Both the position numbers and the translations under genes were made by a program. 64,000 nt of DNA from Duganella sp. BJB480 (GTDB lineage Bacteria; Pseudomonadota; Gammaproteobacteria; Burkholderiales; Burkholderiaceae_D), in assembly GCA_003416985.1 (NCBI GenBank), contig QVIN01000003.1:496001-560000 (forward strand), in the 5' to 3' direction. The notes beneath the pieces were generated by a model that worked only from the letters and a program-made list of their open reading frames with translations, did not search any database and was not told the origin of the DNA. Shown here piece after piece: positions 37,398 to 46,867 of this stretch (positions within the stretch are counted from its first letter, which is position 1; every line of letters starts with the position of its first letter).

Positions 37398-39077
37398 CTA
37401 GAACGTCTCCCACTCATCGCTGGCGGGAGCCTTGGCGGCCTGCTTGATCGCCGGCTTGACCACCGCCGCGCGCACCGGCGCCGCCACCGGCTTGCGGCGC
37501 GGCGCCGGACGCACCACCGGCGCGCTGGTCTCCAGCAACTTGAACACGCTCACCACCTCGCTCAGCTTGCCGGCCTGATCCTGCATCGACTCGGCCGCCG
37601 CCGCGGCCTGCTCCACCAGCGCGGCGTTCTGCTGCGTCACTTGGTCCATCTGCACGATGGCGGTGTTGACCTGCTCGATGCCGTGGCTCTGCTCCACGCT
37701 GGCCGAGGTGATCTCGGCCATGATGTCGGTCACGCGGGTGATGCTGGCGACGATCTCCGCCATGGTCTGCCCGGCCTGGTCGACCAGCTGCGAGCCGGTC
37801 TCCACCTTCTCCACCGAATCGCCGATCAGCTGCTTGATGTCCTTGGCCGCCGCCGCCGAGCGCTGCGCCAGGTTGCGCACCTCGGACGCCACCACCGCGA
37901 AGCCGCGTCCCTGCTCGCCGGCGCGGGCCGCCTCCACCGCCGCGTTCAGGGCCAGGATGTTGGTCTGGAACGCGATGCCGTCGATGACGGCGATGATGTC
38001 GACGATCTTGCGCGACGATTCATTGATCGAGGCCATGGTGCCGACCACCTGTCCCACCACGTCGCCGCCCTTGACCGCGATGCCGGACGCCGACTGCGCC
38101 AACTGGTTGGCCTGGCGCGCGTTGTCGGCGTTCTGCTTGACGGTGCTGGTCAGCTCTTCCATCGACGAGGCCGTCTCCTCCAGCGAGCTGGCCTGCTCCT
38201 CGGTGCGCGCCGACAGGTCCTGGTTGCCGCTGGCGATCTCGCTGGACGCGGTGGCGATGGTGTCGGTGCCGCTGCGCACCTGGCTGACCAGCTGCTGCAG
38301 ATTGCCGGTCATGTCCTGCAAGGCCTGCATCAGCTGGCCCGTCTCGCAGGCCGAGCTGACGGCGATGCTGCGGGTCAGGTCGCCGCCGGCGACGTCGCGC
38401 GCCAGCGCCACCGCCTCCTGCAGCGGCGTGGCCACGATGCGCGCCACCCACACGGCCAGCGCCATGCCGATGACGATGTTCAGCACCAGCAGCACGATGG
38501 CGGTCCAGCGCGCGCTGCTGAAGGTGGCGCTGGCGGCCGCGCTGGCGGCCTCGCCGCCGTCCGAGTTCAGCTTGACCAGCTTGTTGACGGTGGCGGTCAG
38601 CTCGCCCAGCAGCTTGGCCGAGTTGGCGCTGGCCACGGCGCGCGCCTCGACCTTCTGGTTGGCGCGCGACAGCGTCATCATTTTCTCGTGTTCGATCATG
38701 AACGCGGCCAGGCTCTTGTCGAATTCGCCGGCCAGCGTTTTTTCCTCACCCTCGTTGATCACCTTCTCGTAGGCCTGGCGGTGGGCCTTGAGGGTGGCCA
38801 GGGTGTCGTCCATGCGTTTTTCGTAGCCGGCCATGGCCTGCGGGTCTTCGTTGAGCAGGTGCGCCAGCTCCCAGCGGCGATAGTCGCCGACGTCGCCGCG
38901 CAACTCGAGCACCGCGCGCACGCTGGGCATCCAGTTCTGCGCCAGGTCGGTGGACGCCTGGTTGACCTTGCCCATCGACAGAATGGTGCACACGCCCATC
39001 ACCAGCGTCAGCAGCAGCACCGCGCCGAACGACACGATGAGCTTGGTGGCTATTCTCAGGTCGTAAAACCATTTCAT
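37398..39077 (-). CDS. Methyl-accepting chemotaxis protein with C-terminal EWETF tether
   Basis: A 559-residue chemoreceptor. A membrane helix (about 10-32) starts a periplasmic four-helix-bundle sensor (about 33-190), then a second helix (about 192-212), HAMP (about 213-265) and the long signalling coiled coil. The hairpin tip reads [29 protein letters not shown] in overlapping parts, typical of Tsr-class receptors. The protein ends in DEWETF; the xWETF pentapeptide is the docking site for CheR and CheB. A flexible Pro/Ala/Arg linker precedes it. The start at MKWFYDLRI has a GAGGAG site upstream. It stands alone, away from other chemotaxis genes. Confidence 0.95.
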   Translation of the reverse strand: MKWFYDLRIATKLIVSFGAVLLLTLVMGVCTILSMGKVNQASTDLAQNWMPSVRAVLELRGDVGDYRRWELAHLLNEDPQAMAGYEKRMDDTLATLKAHRQAYEKVINEGEEKTLAGEFDKSLAAFMIEHEKMMTLSRANQKVEARAVASANSAKLLGELTATVNKLVKLNSDGGEAASAAASATFSSARWTAIVLLVLNIVIGMALAVWVARIVATPLQEAVALARDVAGGDLTRSIAVSSACETGQLMQALQDMTGNLQQLVSQVRSGTDTIATASSEIASGNQDLSARTEEQASSLEETASSMEELTSTVKQNADNARQANQLAQSASGIAVKGGDVVGQVVGTMASINESSRKIVDIIAVIDGIAFQTNILALNAAVEAARAGEQGRGFAVVASEVRNLAQRSAAAAKDIKQLIGDSVEKVETGSQLVDQAGQTMAEIVASITRVTDIMAEITSASVEQSHGIEQVNTAIVQMDQVTQQNAALVEQAAAAAESMQDQAGKLSEVVSVFKLLETSAPVVRPAPRRKPVAAPVRAAVVKPAIKQAAKAPASDEWETF

Positions 39078-39173
39078 TACATTCTCCTCATCGCTGACTT
39101 GGGCCATCCAGTATGCAACGATGTCGGGCCCGCCACCAGCGCAAGGCGGGGAATGTGTTCTCAAAGCAACAGT

Positions 39174-40886
39174 TCAAGGATGGGCCGCGCCGAAATCGAA
39201 CAGGTTCATCAGGTCGCCGATGGCCGGGCGGTTGCGCGGCACGTAGGGCGCGGCCTTGTCGTGCACCGGGTTGGGCAGGTTGTCGCGGCTGCGCGCCGAC
39301 AGCGGCGGCAGCGACCAGTTGCGCTCGATGAACTTGGCGATCGACGCGTGGTCGTAATAGGTGTGGTCGACCACGCCCTTTTTGGCCCACGGCGAAATGG
39401 CCAGCAGCGGGATGCGCGTGCCGTCGCCGAAGAAGTCGATCGGCTGCACGTAGCCGGAATCGTAGTAGCCGCCGCCCTCGTCGAAGGTGACCAGCACCAC
39501 GGTGTTCTTCCACAGCGCCGGGTTGGCCTGCACCCGCTCCAACACGCCGGCCACCAGCTCGTCGAAGCTGGTTTCCATGGCGTAGCCGGGATGGCCGGAG
39601 ATGCTGTCGTACGGGGCGATCACGGCCACCGACGGGAACGTGGCGGCATCCTTGACGTCGACGTAGAACTGCATCAGGTCGACCAGCTTGTCCTTGTCCG
39701 GGCCGTTCATCGTCGAGCTGAAGAAGGTCGGCGTGTCGCACATGCCGCAGTATTCCTTGTCGACTTTCTTGCCGTCGTTGCGGCCGCCGCTATACCACTT
39801 CCACGACACGCCGCCGGCCGTCATGGCGTCGCCGATGTGCGGCATGGTCTGCGGCGGCAGCAGGAATTTGTCCGGCCCCAGCGGCAGCGCCTCGCCCATC
39901 GGGCCGAACGCGGGGTCGAGATTGTTGACCATGTAGTAGTGGCCGGGCGCGCAGTTGCCGTCGTTGAAGGCCGGGTATGGCAGTTGCGACAGCAACTGTC
40001 GGATGCCCGCCACACCGGGCTGGGCCGGATCGGAACAATTGACATAGGTGCCACCGCGATAGCCGTCCTCGGTGTACCAGTTGTTGGTGCCGGGCTGGGC
40101 GTCGGGGTTCTCGATCTGCTTGGCCGGCGGCACGGCGGGCGCGCCGGCCTCCGTGTAGTAGCCGACATCGGCCGTGGCCAGCGCGAAGTAGTTGACGGTG
40201 GTGCCGCCCATGACGGGCTGGTGGTAGTTGTCGGCCAGCGCGTACTGGTCGGCCAGCTTCTTGAACAGCGGCGCGTCGCCGCGCGCCATGTTGTAGAAGC
40301 CCATGGCCACCGCGCCCTGCCCGGTCTTGCCGGGCGCGAGCGGCGCAGGGTTGCTGGGGCCGGGACCGGTCTGGTCGGCCACCCAGACGAACATATCGTT
40401 CCTGCCGCCGTCGACCTGCTGCCACATCTGGAAGAAGCGATGGGTCGGGTCGCCGGTGTGGGCGCCGTAGCCGACGTGGTGGGTGATCTGGAACGGGCCG
40501 TTGGGCAGGTTGGACGGGAAGCGCGCGTCGGGCACGTCCTGCCGCTGGCCGAAGGCGCCGCCGGCCCAAGGCTGCGGCAAAGTGCCGTAGACGCCGTTGA
40601 AGTCCGGCGTCGGCGTGTAGGCGCCGGTGGACAGGCCCAGCTTCTGCGCCGCGTCCGCGAAGCGCGGGCCGGGCGTGCCGTCCCTGTTGACGATTTTCTT
40701 CGACAACAGGTTGGCCACCGTCTGGCCCTTGCGCGGCTGGTAGACGCCGTACAGGTTGTCGAAAGTGCGGTTCTCGCCGACCAGCACGATCACGTGCTGG
40801 ATCGGCGTGGAGGCCGCCCCGCTGGCCGCTGCGGCGGCCGAAGATATCAACGCACCGCAGACCAGCGCCAGCAGGGGACGGGCCAT
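39174..40886 (-). CDS. Secreted phosphoesterase of the phospholipase C/acid phosphatase family
   Basis: A 570-residue exported enzyme. The signal peptide (about 1-20) is followed by IQHVIVLVGENRTFDNLYGVY, the N-terminal motif of the phosphoesterase family (Pfam PF04185 type), with metal-binding Glu/Asn. Later come SVAVIAPYDSISGHPG and VLVTFDEGGGYYDSG (metal-binding Asp/Glu), then RIPLLAISPWAKKG. Such enzymes release phosphate from phospholipids or phosphomonoesters in the periplasm or outside. It starts directly after the TonB receptor stop (no gap), so the two form an operon controlled by the Pho-box array. Exact substrate cannot be told from sequence. Confidence 0.88.
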   Translation of the reverse strand: MARPLLALVCGALISSAAAAASGAASTPIQHVIVLVGENRTFDNLYGVYQPRKGQTVANLLSKKIVNRDGTPGPRFADAAQKLGLSTGAYTPTPDFNGVYGTLPQPWAGGAFGQRQDVPDARFPSNLPNGPFQITHHVGYGAHTGDPTHRFFQMWQQVDGGRNDMFVWVADQTGPGPSNPAPLAPGKTGQGAVAMGFYNMARGDAPLFKKLADQYALADNYHQPVMGGTTVNYFALATADVGYYTEAGAPAVPPAKQIENPDAQPGTNNWYTEDGYRGGTYVNCSDPAQPGVAGIRQLLSQLPYPAFNDGNCAPGHYYMVNNLDPAFGPMGEALPLGPDKFLLPPQTMPHIGDAMTAGGVSWKWYSGGRNDGKKVDKEYCGMCDTPTFFSSTMNGPDKDKLVDLMQFYVDVKDAATFPSVAVIAPYDSISGHPGYAMETSFDELVAGVLERVQANPALWKNTVVLVTFDEGGGYYDSGYVQPIDFFGDGTRIPLLAISPWAKKGVVDHTYYDHASIAKFIERNWSLPPLSARSRDNLPNPVHDKAAPYVPRNRPAIGDLMNLFDFGAAHP

Positions 40887-43133
40887 TTACAGCTTGCCGT
40901 TCAGCGTGACGAACACCTGGCGCGGCGCGCCGGTCAGCAGCGTTTGCGCGGTGCCGTTGACATCGCTGGCCTGGAAGCCGTTGGTGCCGATCGAGCCGAT
41001 GTACTGCTTGTCGAACAGGTTGGTCACGTTCACTTGCAGCGACAGGTCCTTCAGCATGCCCATCGACTTCAGCTTGTAGCCGGCCGACAGGTTGGCCAGC
41101 CAGAACGATGGCACCGAGGCGTCGTTCAGGTAGGTGTAGTAGCGCTTGCCGGTGTACTTGCCGCCGACGCGGGCGAACCAGGTGCCGCTCTCATACGAGG
41201 CTTCGGTGTTGAACAGCGAACGCGGCGCGTCGACCACCTGCTTGCCGCTGACGGCCACCAGGTTGGCGCCGTCCTGGTAGTTCGACTTGTACTTGGAATC
41301 GTTGAAGGTGTACGAGTTGAACCAGCTGATCTCGCGGTTCAGCTTCCACACGGCGATCGCTTCCAGGCCCTTGGTGTCGACCTTGCCGACGTTGACGAAG
41401 GTCGATGGGCAGCCGACGATGCCGGCGCAGGTGGCCACGCTCAGTTGGCGGTCGTCGAAGCGGGCGTTGTAGACCGCCACCGAACCCTGGATGTCGGCGC
41501 GCTTGAAGCGGTAGCCGAGGTCGATGTTGACCGAGGTCTCAGGCTTGAGCTTGGCGATGCCGGCGTTGTACGCGGCCTGGGTCTGCGAGAACGGACCGCT
41601 CACGCCCGGCTGGAACGCGCGCATGTTTTTCGAGGCCGAGGCGAACACTTCGTCGTCGGCGCTGATGGCGTAGTTGACGCCGGCCTGCGGCAGGAATTTC
41701 TTCTCGGCGTCGAGCTCGCCGGCGGCGCGGGTGCCGATCAGGTTGGTGGCCTTGATGTCCACGTCCATCGCCTTGAAGCCGGCGTTGAACTTCAGCTTGC
41801 CGTCCATGGCGCTGAAGGTGTCGGCCACGTAGTACTGCGAGGTGGTGGTGACGAAGTTCTGCTTGAAGTCGGTGCGGAACGGATTCGACAGGAAGAACAT
41901 GGTGTCGGCCGGGCCGGTCACCTTGTAGTAGTTGCGGCTGACGTTGTGGTTGCTGCGCTCGCCCCACAGGCCGGCGGTGATGGTGTGGCTGCCCAGTTCC
42001 CAGGTCAGGTCGCTGGTGACGCCGTCGCGGCCGATCGAGTACTCGGTGGTGCGCAGCGAGATCGGGTTGGCGGCGTCGGTCGCCACATACGGCGTGTACC
42101 AGTGGCCCTGGCCGTCGTTGTCGTGGTGGTAGATGGTGGTCTTCAGTTCGACCGATGGGCCGAAGTTCAGCGCCAGGGTCAGGCCGCCGATGGTGTCCTT
42201 GCGCAGGCCGCCGGCCGAGTAGTAGGCGTCGTCTTGGCTGTTGACGCCGCCGGTGAACTTGTTGCGTGCGGCGTCCACCGCGCGCTGCCAGTCGGGCTGG
42301 TAGTTGTCCCAGCCGTAGCCGAGGCGCTTGACCATTTCCAGCGACACGTCCTGGTAGTCGACTTCGCGGCGGTCGGAATAGTTGAGGAAGCCGGTCAGGC
42401 TGTTCTCGCCGAAGTTGAACACGAACTTCGAGTTCAGCTGATCCTGGTCCTGGCCGCCCTCGCCCTTGGTCTTGTCGGTGCGCTGGCGGGTGCCGCTGAT
42501 GTAGGCCTTGACGACGTTGTTGATCAGGCCGGTATCGACGCGGGCGAAGGTGCGCGAGGTCGAATCGCTGCCGAAGGTTTGCGCGAAGGTCAGGCCGCGC
42601 GTGTCGCTCGGGTTCAGCGTGAAGAATTGCACGGTGCCGCCCAGGTTGCTGGTCGAGGCGGTGCCGACCGCGCCGGCGCCCTGCGATACGGTGACGTTGC
42701 CGACGTTTTCCGAGGAGATGGCGCGGCTGATGTGCAGGCCGTTGTTGTTACCGTAGCTCATGTCGCCCAGCGGCACGCCGTCCAGCGTGAAGCCCAGCTG
42801 GTTCTGGTTGAAGCCGCGCACGCTGAAGCGGGTCGACCACTCGTAGGCGCCGAACGGATCGGCCGACTGGAAGTTCACGCCTGGCAGTTTTTCCAGCACC
42901 TTCAGCGGGCTGGTGCCCGGCAGCGCTTCGGCCAGGTCGGCCTTGTTGATGTTCTGCACCTGACGCGACTGGCCACGGCCGGTGATTTCCACCGTTTGCA
43001 TAGGACCGACGACGGCGCCGGCCACCGAGCTGTCGGCGGCGGCATCAGCCGCGTCGGCGGCAGCGTAAGCGTGGCAAGCGAGGGCTTGCAGGACCACCAG
43101 GCACAATGGTTTCAAAGGGAAGCGCTGTTGCAT
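40887..43133 (-). CDS. TonB-dependent outer-membrane receptor, probably phosphate-starvation induced
   Basis: A 748-residue receptor. The signal peptide (about 1-24) is followed by a TonB box-like MQTVEITGRGQ (about 45-55), a plug domain (ADLAEALPGTSPLKVLEKLPGVNF, FSVRGFNQNQLGFTLDGVPLGD) and a 22-strand-type barrel to the C-terminus. The last residues are VFVTLNGKL, less aromatic than usual. The ligand is unknown. Pairing with a secreted phosphoesterase and control by tandem Pho boxes indicate uptake of an organophosphate or its product under phosphate limitation; this is inference. The ATG at 43133 follows a purine-rich AAGAAAG stretch. Confidence 0.9.
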   Translation of the reverse strand: MQQRFPLKPLCLVVLQALACHAYAAADAADAAADSSVAGAVVGPMQTVEITGRGQSRQVQNINKADLAEALPGTSPLKVLEKLPGVNFQSADPFGAYEWSTRFSVRGFNQNQLGFTLDGVPLGDMSYGNNNGLHISRAISSENVGNVTVSQGAGAVGTASTSNLGGTVQFFTLNPSDTRGLTFAQTFGSDSTSRTFARVDTGLINNVVKAYISGTRQRTDKTKGEGGQDQDQLNSKFVFNFGENSLTGFLNYSDRREVDYQDVSLEMVKRLGYGWDNYQPDWQRAVDAARNKFTGGVNSQDDAYYSAGGLRKDTIGGLTLALNFGPSVELKTTIYHHDNDGQGHWYTPYVATDAANPISLRTTEYSIGRDGVTSDLTWELGSHTITAGLWGERSNHNVSRNYYKVTGPADTMFFLSNPFRTDFKQNFVTTTSQYYVADTFSAMDGKLKFNAGFKAMDVDIKATNLIGTRAAGELDAEKKFLPQAGVNYAISADDEVFASASKNMRAFQPGVSGPFSQTQAAYNAGIAKLKPETSVNIDLGYRFKRADIQGSVAVYNARFDDRQLSVATCAGIVGCPSTFVNVGKVDTKGLEAIAVWKLNREISWFNSYTFNDSKYKSNYQDGANLVAVSGKQVVDAPRSLFNTEASYESGTWFARVGGKYTGKRYYTYLNDASVPSFWLANLSAGYKLKSMGMLKDLSLQVNVTNLFDKQYIGSIGTNGFQASDVNGTAQTLLTGAPRQVFVTLNGKL

Positions 43134-43191
43134 GATTTGTTTTTCTTTCTTGCTGGTTAGTGTGGACTAGGCTTGGAACTAAACTCGCAAG

Positions 43192-43246
43192 ATTGTAGGA
43201 ACTGCATGTGACGCGGCGATGACGGGAATGTGACGGCTTGGTGACA
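43192..43246 (-). promoter_or_regulatory. Four-repeat Pho box and -10 of the TonB-receptor/phosphoesterase operon
   Basis: On the minus strand four consecutive 11-bp units each begin with (T/C)GTCA(C/T): TGTCACCAAGC, CGTCACATTCC, CGTCATCGCCG and CGTCACATGCA (43246 down to 43203). This is the period and core of PhoB binding sites. The last GTCAC is followed after exactly ten bases by TACAAT (43197-43192), the spacing found in the E. coli phoA promoter. No -35 is needed in PhoB-dependent promoters. The receptor ATG is about 60 bases downstream. Confidence 0.8.
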
Positions 43247-43310
43247 TGACAACAAACAACCAGGCGGACTTGAGGTAAGCTGGAAGTTCTTGTCCTTTGT
43301 GGAGGTTCCC

Positions 43311-43634
43311 ATGCGGCGATGGTGTGTATTGCTGGCGGCAGCTTGCCTGGCCTTGTCGGCGTGGGCGGCCGAGCGGACCTTTCCGGCCAACGCGCAGCGC
43401 GGGAAGATGACGCCCGGCTATTTCCCGGAAGTGGGCATCGACGGCGCCACGCGCCGCTTGTCGCCCGCCGCGCGCATCTTCAACCAGGACAACCTGATCG
43501 AGATGCCGGCCGCGCTGCGCGGCAGCGACATCGTGGTCAACTACACGGTGGACGGCGAAGGCAGGATCGACCGCATCTGGATCCTGACCGCCGGCGAGGC
43601 GGCGCAGAAGCTCCCTGCGTCAAGCGCTAAATAG
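43311..43634 (+). CDS. Small secreted protein of unknown function
   Basis: A 107-residue protein with a clear signal peptide (about 1-20, ending AWA). The mature part contains FPEVGIDGATRRLSPAARIF and DIVVNYTVDGEGRIDRIWIL, with the feel of a small beta-rich domain (the VNYTVDGEGRIDRIWILT segment resembles the C-terminal folds of TonB-like proteins, but without the rest). GGAGG stands five bases before the ATG at 43311. It is divergent from the TonB receptor and overlaps the end of the convergent next gene by eight bases. Not recognised as a named family. Confidence 0.7.
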   Translation: MRRWCVLLAAACLALSAWAAERTFPANAQRGKMTPGYFPEVGIDGATRRLSPAARIFNQDNLIEMPAALRGSDIVVNYTVDGEGRIDRIWILTAGEAAQKLPASSAK

Positions 43635-45942
43635 CGAAGCTATCGGCGTGCGGCCTGGCGAGCAGGCCGCATGCAAAAAGCAGCAGTTCCTCCGGCGGGA
43701 TGGGCCGGGAGATGTGATAGCCCTGCAGATAATGACAACCCATCTTTTCCAGGATGGCCGCCTGGCCGGCGGTCTCCACGCCCTCCGCCACCAGTTGCAG
43801 GCCCAGGCTGTGGCCCATGGCGATGATGGCGTGCACCAGGTTGTTGCTGCGCTCGCTGTGCTCGATATCCATGACGAAGGCGCGGTCTATCTTCAGCGTG
43901 TTCAGGTGGAACTGGGTCAGGTAGCTGAGCGATGAGTAGCCGGTGCCGAAGTCGTCCAGCGAGATGCTGACGCCAAGTGCGCGCAACTGCGCCAATACCG
44001 CATGCACCTGGCCGCCATCGTCGATCAACACCCGTTCGGTCAATTCCAGCTCCAGCTGGCGCGCGGCCAGGCCGTTGCTGGCCAGCGCCTGCCGCACCAA
44101 GCCGACAAAGGCCGGATCGGCCAGCTGCCAGGCCGAGACGTTGATGCTGATGGTGATCTCCTCCAGCGCGCCAGATTTCCATTGAGCCACCTGGCGGCAG
44201 GCCTGGTTCAACACCCAGGTGCCAAGTTCGACGATCATGCCGCTATCTTCGGCGACTGGGATGAAACGGTCCGGCGGCACCGCGCCCAGCAGGGCGCTGT
44301 CCCAGCGTAGCAGCGCCTCCACCTTGGTCAGCTTGCCGGTGTGGGAATTGGTGATGGCCTGGTAGACCAGGCGGAATTCGCCGGCCTCGATGGCGCCGCG
44401 CAAGGCGCCGTCGATCACCAGCGCATCCTTGGCGGCGGCGTTCATGGCGTCGTTGAAGAAGCGCATCTCGCCGCGGCCGGCCTTCTTGGCTTCGTACATG
44501 GCGATGTCGGCGTTGCGTATCAGCGTATCGCTATCGCCGCCGTGCAAGGGATAGCAAGCAATGCCGACGCTGGCCGATACGCCGATCGCGTGGTGCGACA
44601 GGTTGAAGCTGTCGGCCATGATGGCGATGACGGCGGCCGCGCAGTCGCTGGCCATTTTCTCGCTGCCGTCCCGTGGCAGGCCGGGCAGGACGACGATGAA
44701 CTCGTCGCCGCCGAAACGGGCCAGCACATCCTGCGGGCGGAGGATGCCGTGCAGGCGGCGCGCGAACTGGCGCAGCAATTCGTCGCCGGCGGCGTGGCCG
44801 AAGGAATCGTTGACGCGCTTGAACTTGTCCAGGTCGATGAACAGGACGGCGCACTCGCCGTCGGAGAAGGCAGCGTTGGCGACCTCCTCCTCCAGCCGCT
44901 TGGACAGCGCATGGCGGTTGAAATAGCCGGTAACGGGATCGATGCGCGCGGCCTGGTACAGCAAATCGTCCTTCTTTTGGCGTTCGCTGACGTCCAGCAA
45001 CTGGACCAGGCAGTACAAACGGCCGCGCTCCTCATACGGCGAGCCCAGCATCTCAACCGGCAGTTTATTGCCGTTATGCAATGTAATGGTTACCCTGTCG
45101 ACGGTGGGAAATTGCACACCGGGGGCCAGGAAGCGGCTGAAATACTGATCCGCCATTTCCCGGGTGAGGCCGGGAAGCAGTTCGCAGACATGGCGGCCGA
45201 TCAGGTCGGCGGGACCATTGAATCCCAGCAGGCGGGCGCAGCGTTCGTTGGCCACCATGACATAGCCGCGCCGGTCCCGGATCAGGAAGCCGTTGCTCAG
45301 GCTGTCGATGGTGCGGGCGTAGCGTTGCTGGATTTCATCCTGCACCGCGTAGATCAAGCCCAGCATGCTCAGGGTCTTAAGGACGGTGGTGCCGGCAAAC
45401 CAGATCAGATATAACTCGGGGCCCAGCGTCACCGCACTCAGGACATTAAAACCGCCGCGCAGAATAAGCGTAATACCCAACAGGCGATAGCGGTTTTTAT
45501 GCTTGATCAAACGCTGCCCGCACCAGAACATGACCACGCCCAATATGGCGGCGCTGCCAGGCGGGACTATCGCCGGATCCTTCAACCAGGCGGCATAACA
45601 TATTCCGGCAATTAATATTCCAACTGGAAGTATCCAGCGTATTTGATACCGATGTAATTCGCCGAGAAAATATTTAGTACCACTCCAATAACCTATCATG
45701 CTGCCGCTAAGCAAAGCGGCGCAAAGCGGGATACGCAACGATTCAGATAAAACCCGATCGCCGATAAACCAGGTGATAATTCCGAACATTACCGACAGCT
45801 GTCCCAATCCCCAGAATAAGGCGTGCTTTTCCTTGCGCTGCATCAGCCAGAGGAAAATAAGCAATGTGCACAGAATAGCGTCAGCCGCAAAGGCTGCCGC
45901 TACTGCGGAGAGGTGGGCGTAATTACTGAGGTCCGTGCTCAT
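43627..45942 (-). CDS. Membrane PAS-GGDEF-EAL cyclic-di-GMP enzyme
   Basis: A 771-residue protein: about seven membrane helices (residues 10-205, MASE-like), a PAS domain (about 215-330), GGDEF (about 345-500) and EAL (about 515-765). The GGDEF site is intact (ARFGGDEF), with RPQD as a five-residue-spaced I-site. The EAL domain keeps EALLRW, NVSAWQL, ELTE, DDFGTGYSSL, the Lys in LKIDRAF, AEGVET and QGYHISRP. Both making and breaking cyclic-di-GMP are therefore possible, and the sequence does not tell which dominates. It is monocistronic and ends convergently with the small secreted protein. Confidence 0.93.
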   Translation of the reverse strand: MSTDLSNYAHLSAVAAAFAADAILCTLLIFLWLMQRKEKHALFWGLGQLSVMFGIITWFIGDRVLSESLRIPLCAALLSGSMIGYWSGTKYFLGELHRYQIRWILPVGILIAGICYAAWLKDPAIVPPGSAAILGVVMFWCGQRLIKHKNRYRLLGITLILRGGFNVLSAVTLGPELYLIWFAGTTVLKTLSMLGLIYAVQDEIQQRYARTIDSLSNGFLIRDRRGYVMVANERCARLLGFNGPADLIGRHVCELLPGLTREMADQYFSRFLAPGVQFPTVDRVTITLHNGNKLPVEMLGSPYEERGRLYCLVQLLDVSERQKKDDLLYQAARIDPVTGYFNRHALSKRLEEEVANAAFSDGECAVLFIDLDKFKRVNDSFGHAAGDELLRQFARRLHGILRPQDVLARFGGDEFIVVLPGLPRDGSEKMASDCAAAVIAIMADSFNLSHHAIGVSASVGIACYPLHGGDSDTLIRNADIAMYEAKKAGRGEMRFFNDAMNAAAKDALVIDGALRGAIEAGEFRLVYQAITNSHTGKLTKVEALLRWDSALLGAVPPDRFIPVAEDSGMIVELGTWVLNQACRQVAQWKSGALEEITISINVSAWQLADPAFVGLVRQALASNGLAARQLELELTERVLIDDGGQVHAVLAQLRALGVSISLDDFGTGYSSLSYLTQFHLNTLKIDRAFVMDIEHSERSNNLVHAIIAMGHSLGLQLVAEGVETAGQAAILEKMGCHYLQGYHISRPIPPEELLLFACGLLARPHADSFAI

Positions 45943-46173
45943 ATATATCGGCCGTCATCTGGCCCGGAATCCTGTGGCGCTGTTTGGGGGTGACTATCTC
46001 CATTGTAAGCTGAACGGCTGCGTAGACGGTATCGCAGGCCGGCCGAAGTGTTGCCTATTAGCACAATACCCATCTTCGCCCTGAAAAGGGCGTACAACCC
46101 TGCTTTTTATGCCAGAAATTGGCATGTACCTGCCAGCTTCCAGCTTGACCTGGGTGATCGCCGACGGCGCCTG
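45943..46173. other. Intergenic stretch with no recognised gene
   Basis: About 230 bases of lower GC between the GGDEF/EAL start and the end of the LysE-type gene. It must hold the promoter of the former. A six-bp GAAA-loop hairpin (46077-46092) is present without a T-tract. Nothing else was recognised. Confidence 0.5.
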
Positions 46174-46779
46174 TCAAACAAACAGGGAAATAGCCAGGGC
46201 CCACATGACCACCGCGATCACGCCATCCAATATCTGCCAGGCGCGCGGCTTGGCGAATATCGGCGTTAAATAGCGGGCACCCAAACCCAGGCTGCTAAAC
46301 CAAACCAATGACGCAAGCATGGCCCCGAGCGCGAAATACAGGCGCCCATTGCCCGGCTGCTGGCCGCCTATCGCCCCAAGCAGCACAACGGTATCCAGAT
46401 AAACATGGGGATTCAACAGGCTGAAAGCCAACATGGCGGCAATGACGGCGCGGCGGTCGCCAGCGGGATTATTCTCGCCCGCCTTTAATACACCGGGATT
46501 CAAAGCCGACCGCGCCGCGCGCAAGCCGTACCAGAAAAGAAACCCAGCGCCAGCGATTTTTATCCAGAATAGCAATGCCGGCGCTTCGACGATTAATTCC
46601 CCCATGCCCGCCACGCCCATTCCTATCAGGACGACGTCGCAGATAACACAGATGGCGATGCAGGTTAAAACAAATTCGCGTTTCAACGCCTGTTTTAACA
46701 GGTAGGCGTTCTGCGAGCCGATAGCGACAATTAAACTACCGCCAAGGCCCATCCCTTTTAAAAAAGCCGTCACTTCCAT
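46174..46779 (-). CDS. argO: LysE/ArgO-family amino-acid exporter
   Basis: A 201-residue membrane protein with six hydrophobic helices, starting FLKGMGLGGSLIVAIGSQNAYLLKQALKR across two family-typical motifs and containing LLNPHVYLDTVVLLG (near 120). This matches LysE/ArgO exporters of lysine and arginine. It is divergent from a LysR-type regulator of the ArgP/LysG group, the classic arrangement in which the regulator, sensing basic amino acids, activates the exporter. Substrate is inferred from family and neighbour. Confidence 0.92.
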   Translation of the reverse strand: MEVTAFLKGMGLGGSLIVAIGSQNAYLLKQALKREFVLTCIAICVICDVVLIGMGVAGMGELIVEAPALLFWIKIAGAGFLFWYGLRAARSALNPGVLKAGENNPAGDRRAVIAAMLAFSLLNPHVYLDTVVLLGAIGGQQPGNGRLYFALGAMLASLVWFSSLGLGARYLTPIFAKPRAWQILDGVIAVVMWALAISLFV

Positions 46780-46836
46780 ATTTTTTCTCCCAAAACGATG
46801 AGGACAGCTTAAACTCCACGGGAAGATAAGTATAAT

Positions 46837-46858
46837 TAATATTACTGACCAAATATTA
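46837..46858. promoter_or_regulatory. LysR-type operator in the argO/argP divergent region
   Basis: TAATATT and AATATTA form an inverted repeat separated by eight bases, containing the T-N11-A spacing typical of LysR regulators. A plus-strand promoter TTAAAC-N16-TATAAT (46809-46836) ends right beside it, so the site would allow autoregulation of argP and activation of argO. Confidence 0.55.
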
Positions 46859-46867
46859 GAGGCGCTA

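Noticed and set aside
37641-43160. 1839-residue plus-strand open frame
   Set aside because: It runs antisense through the chemoreceptor, phosphoesterase and TonB receptor genes, all well supported on the minus strand.
46077-46092. CGCCCT-GAAA-AGGGCG hairpin downstream of argO
   Set aside because: Short stem and no T-tract on either strand; not convincing as a terminator.
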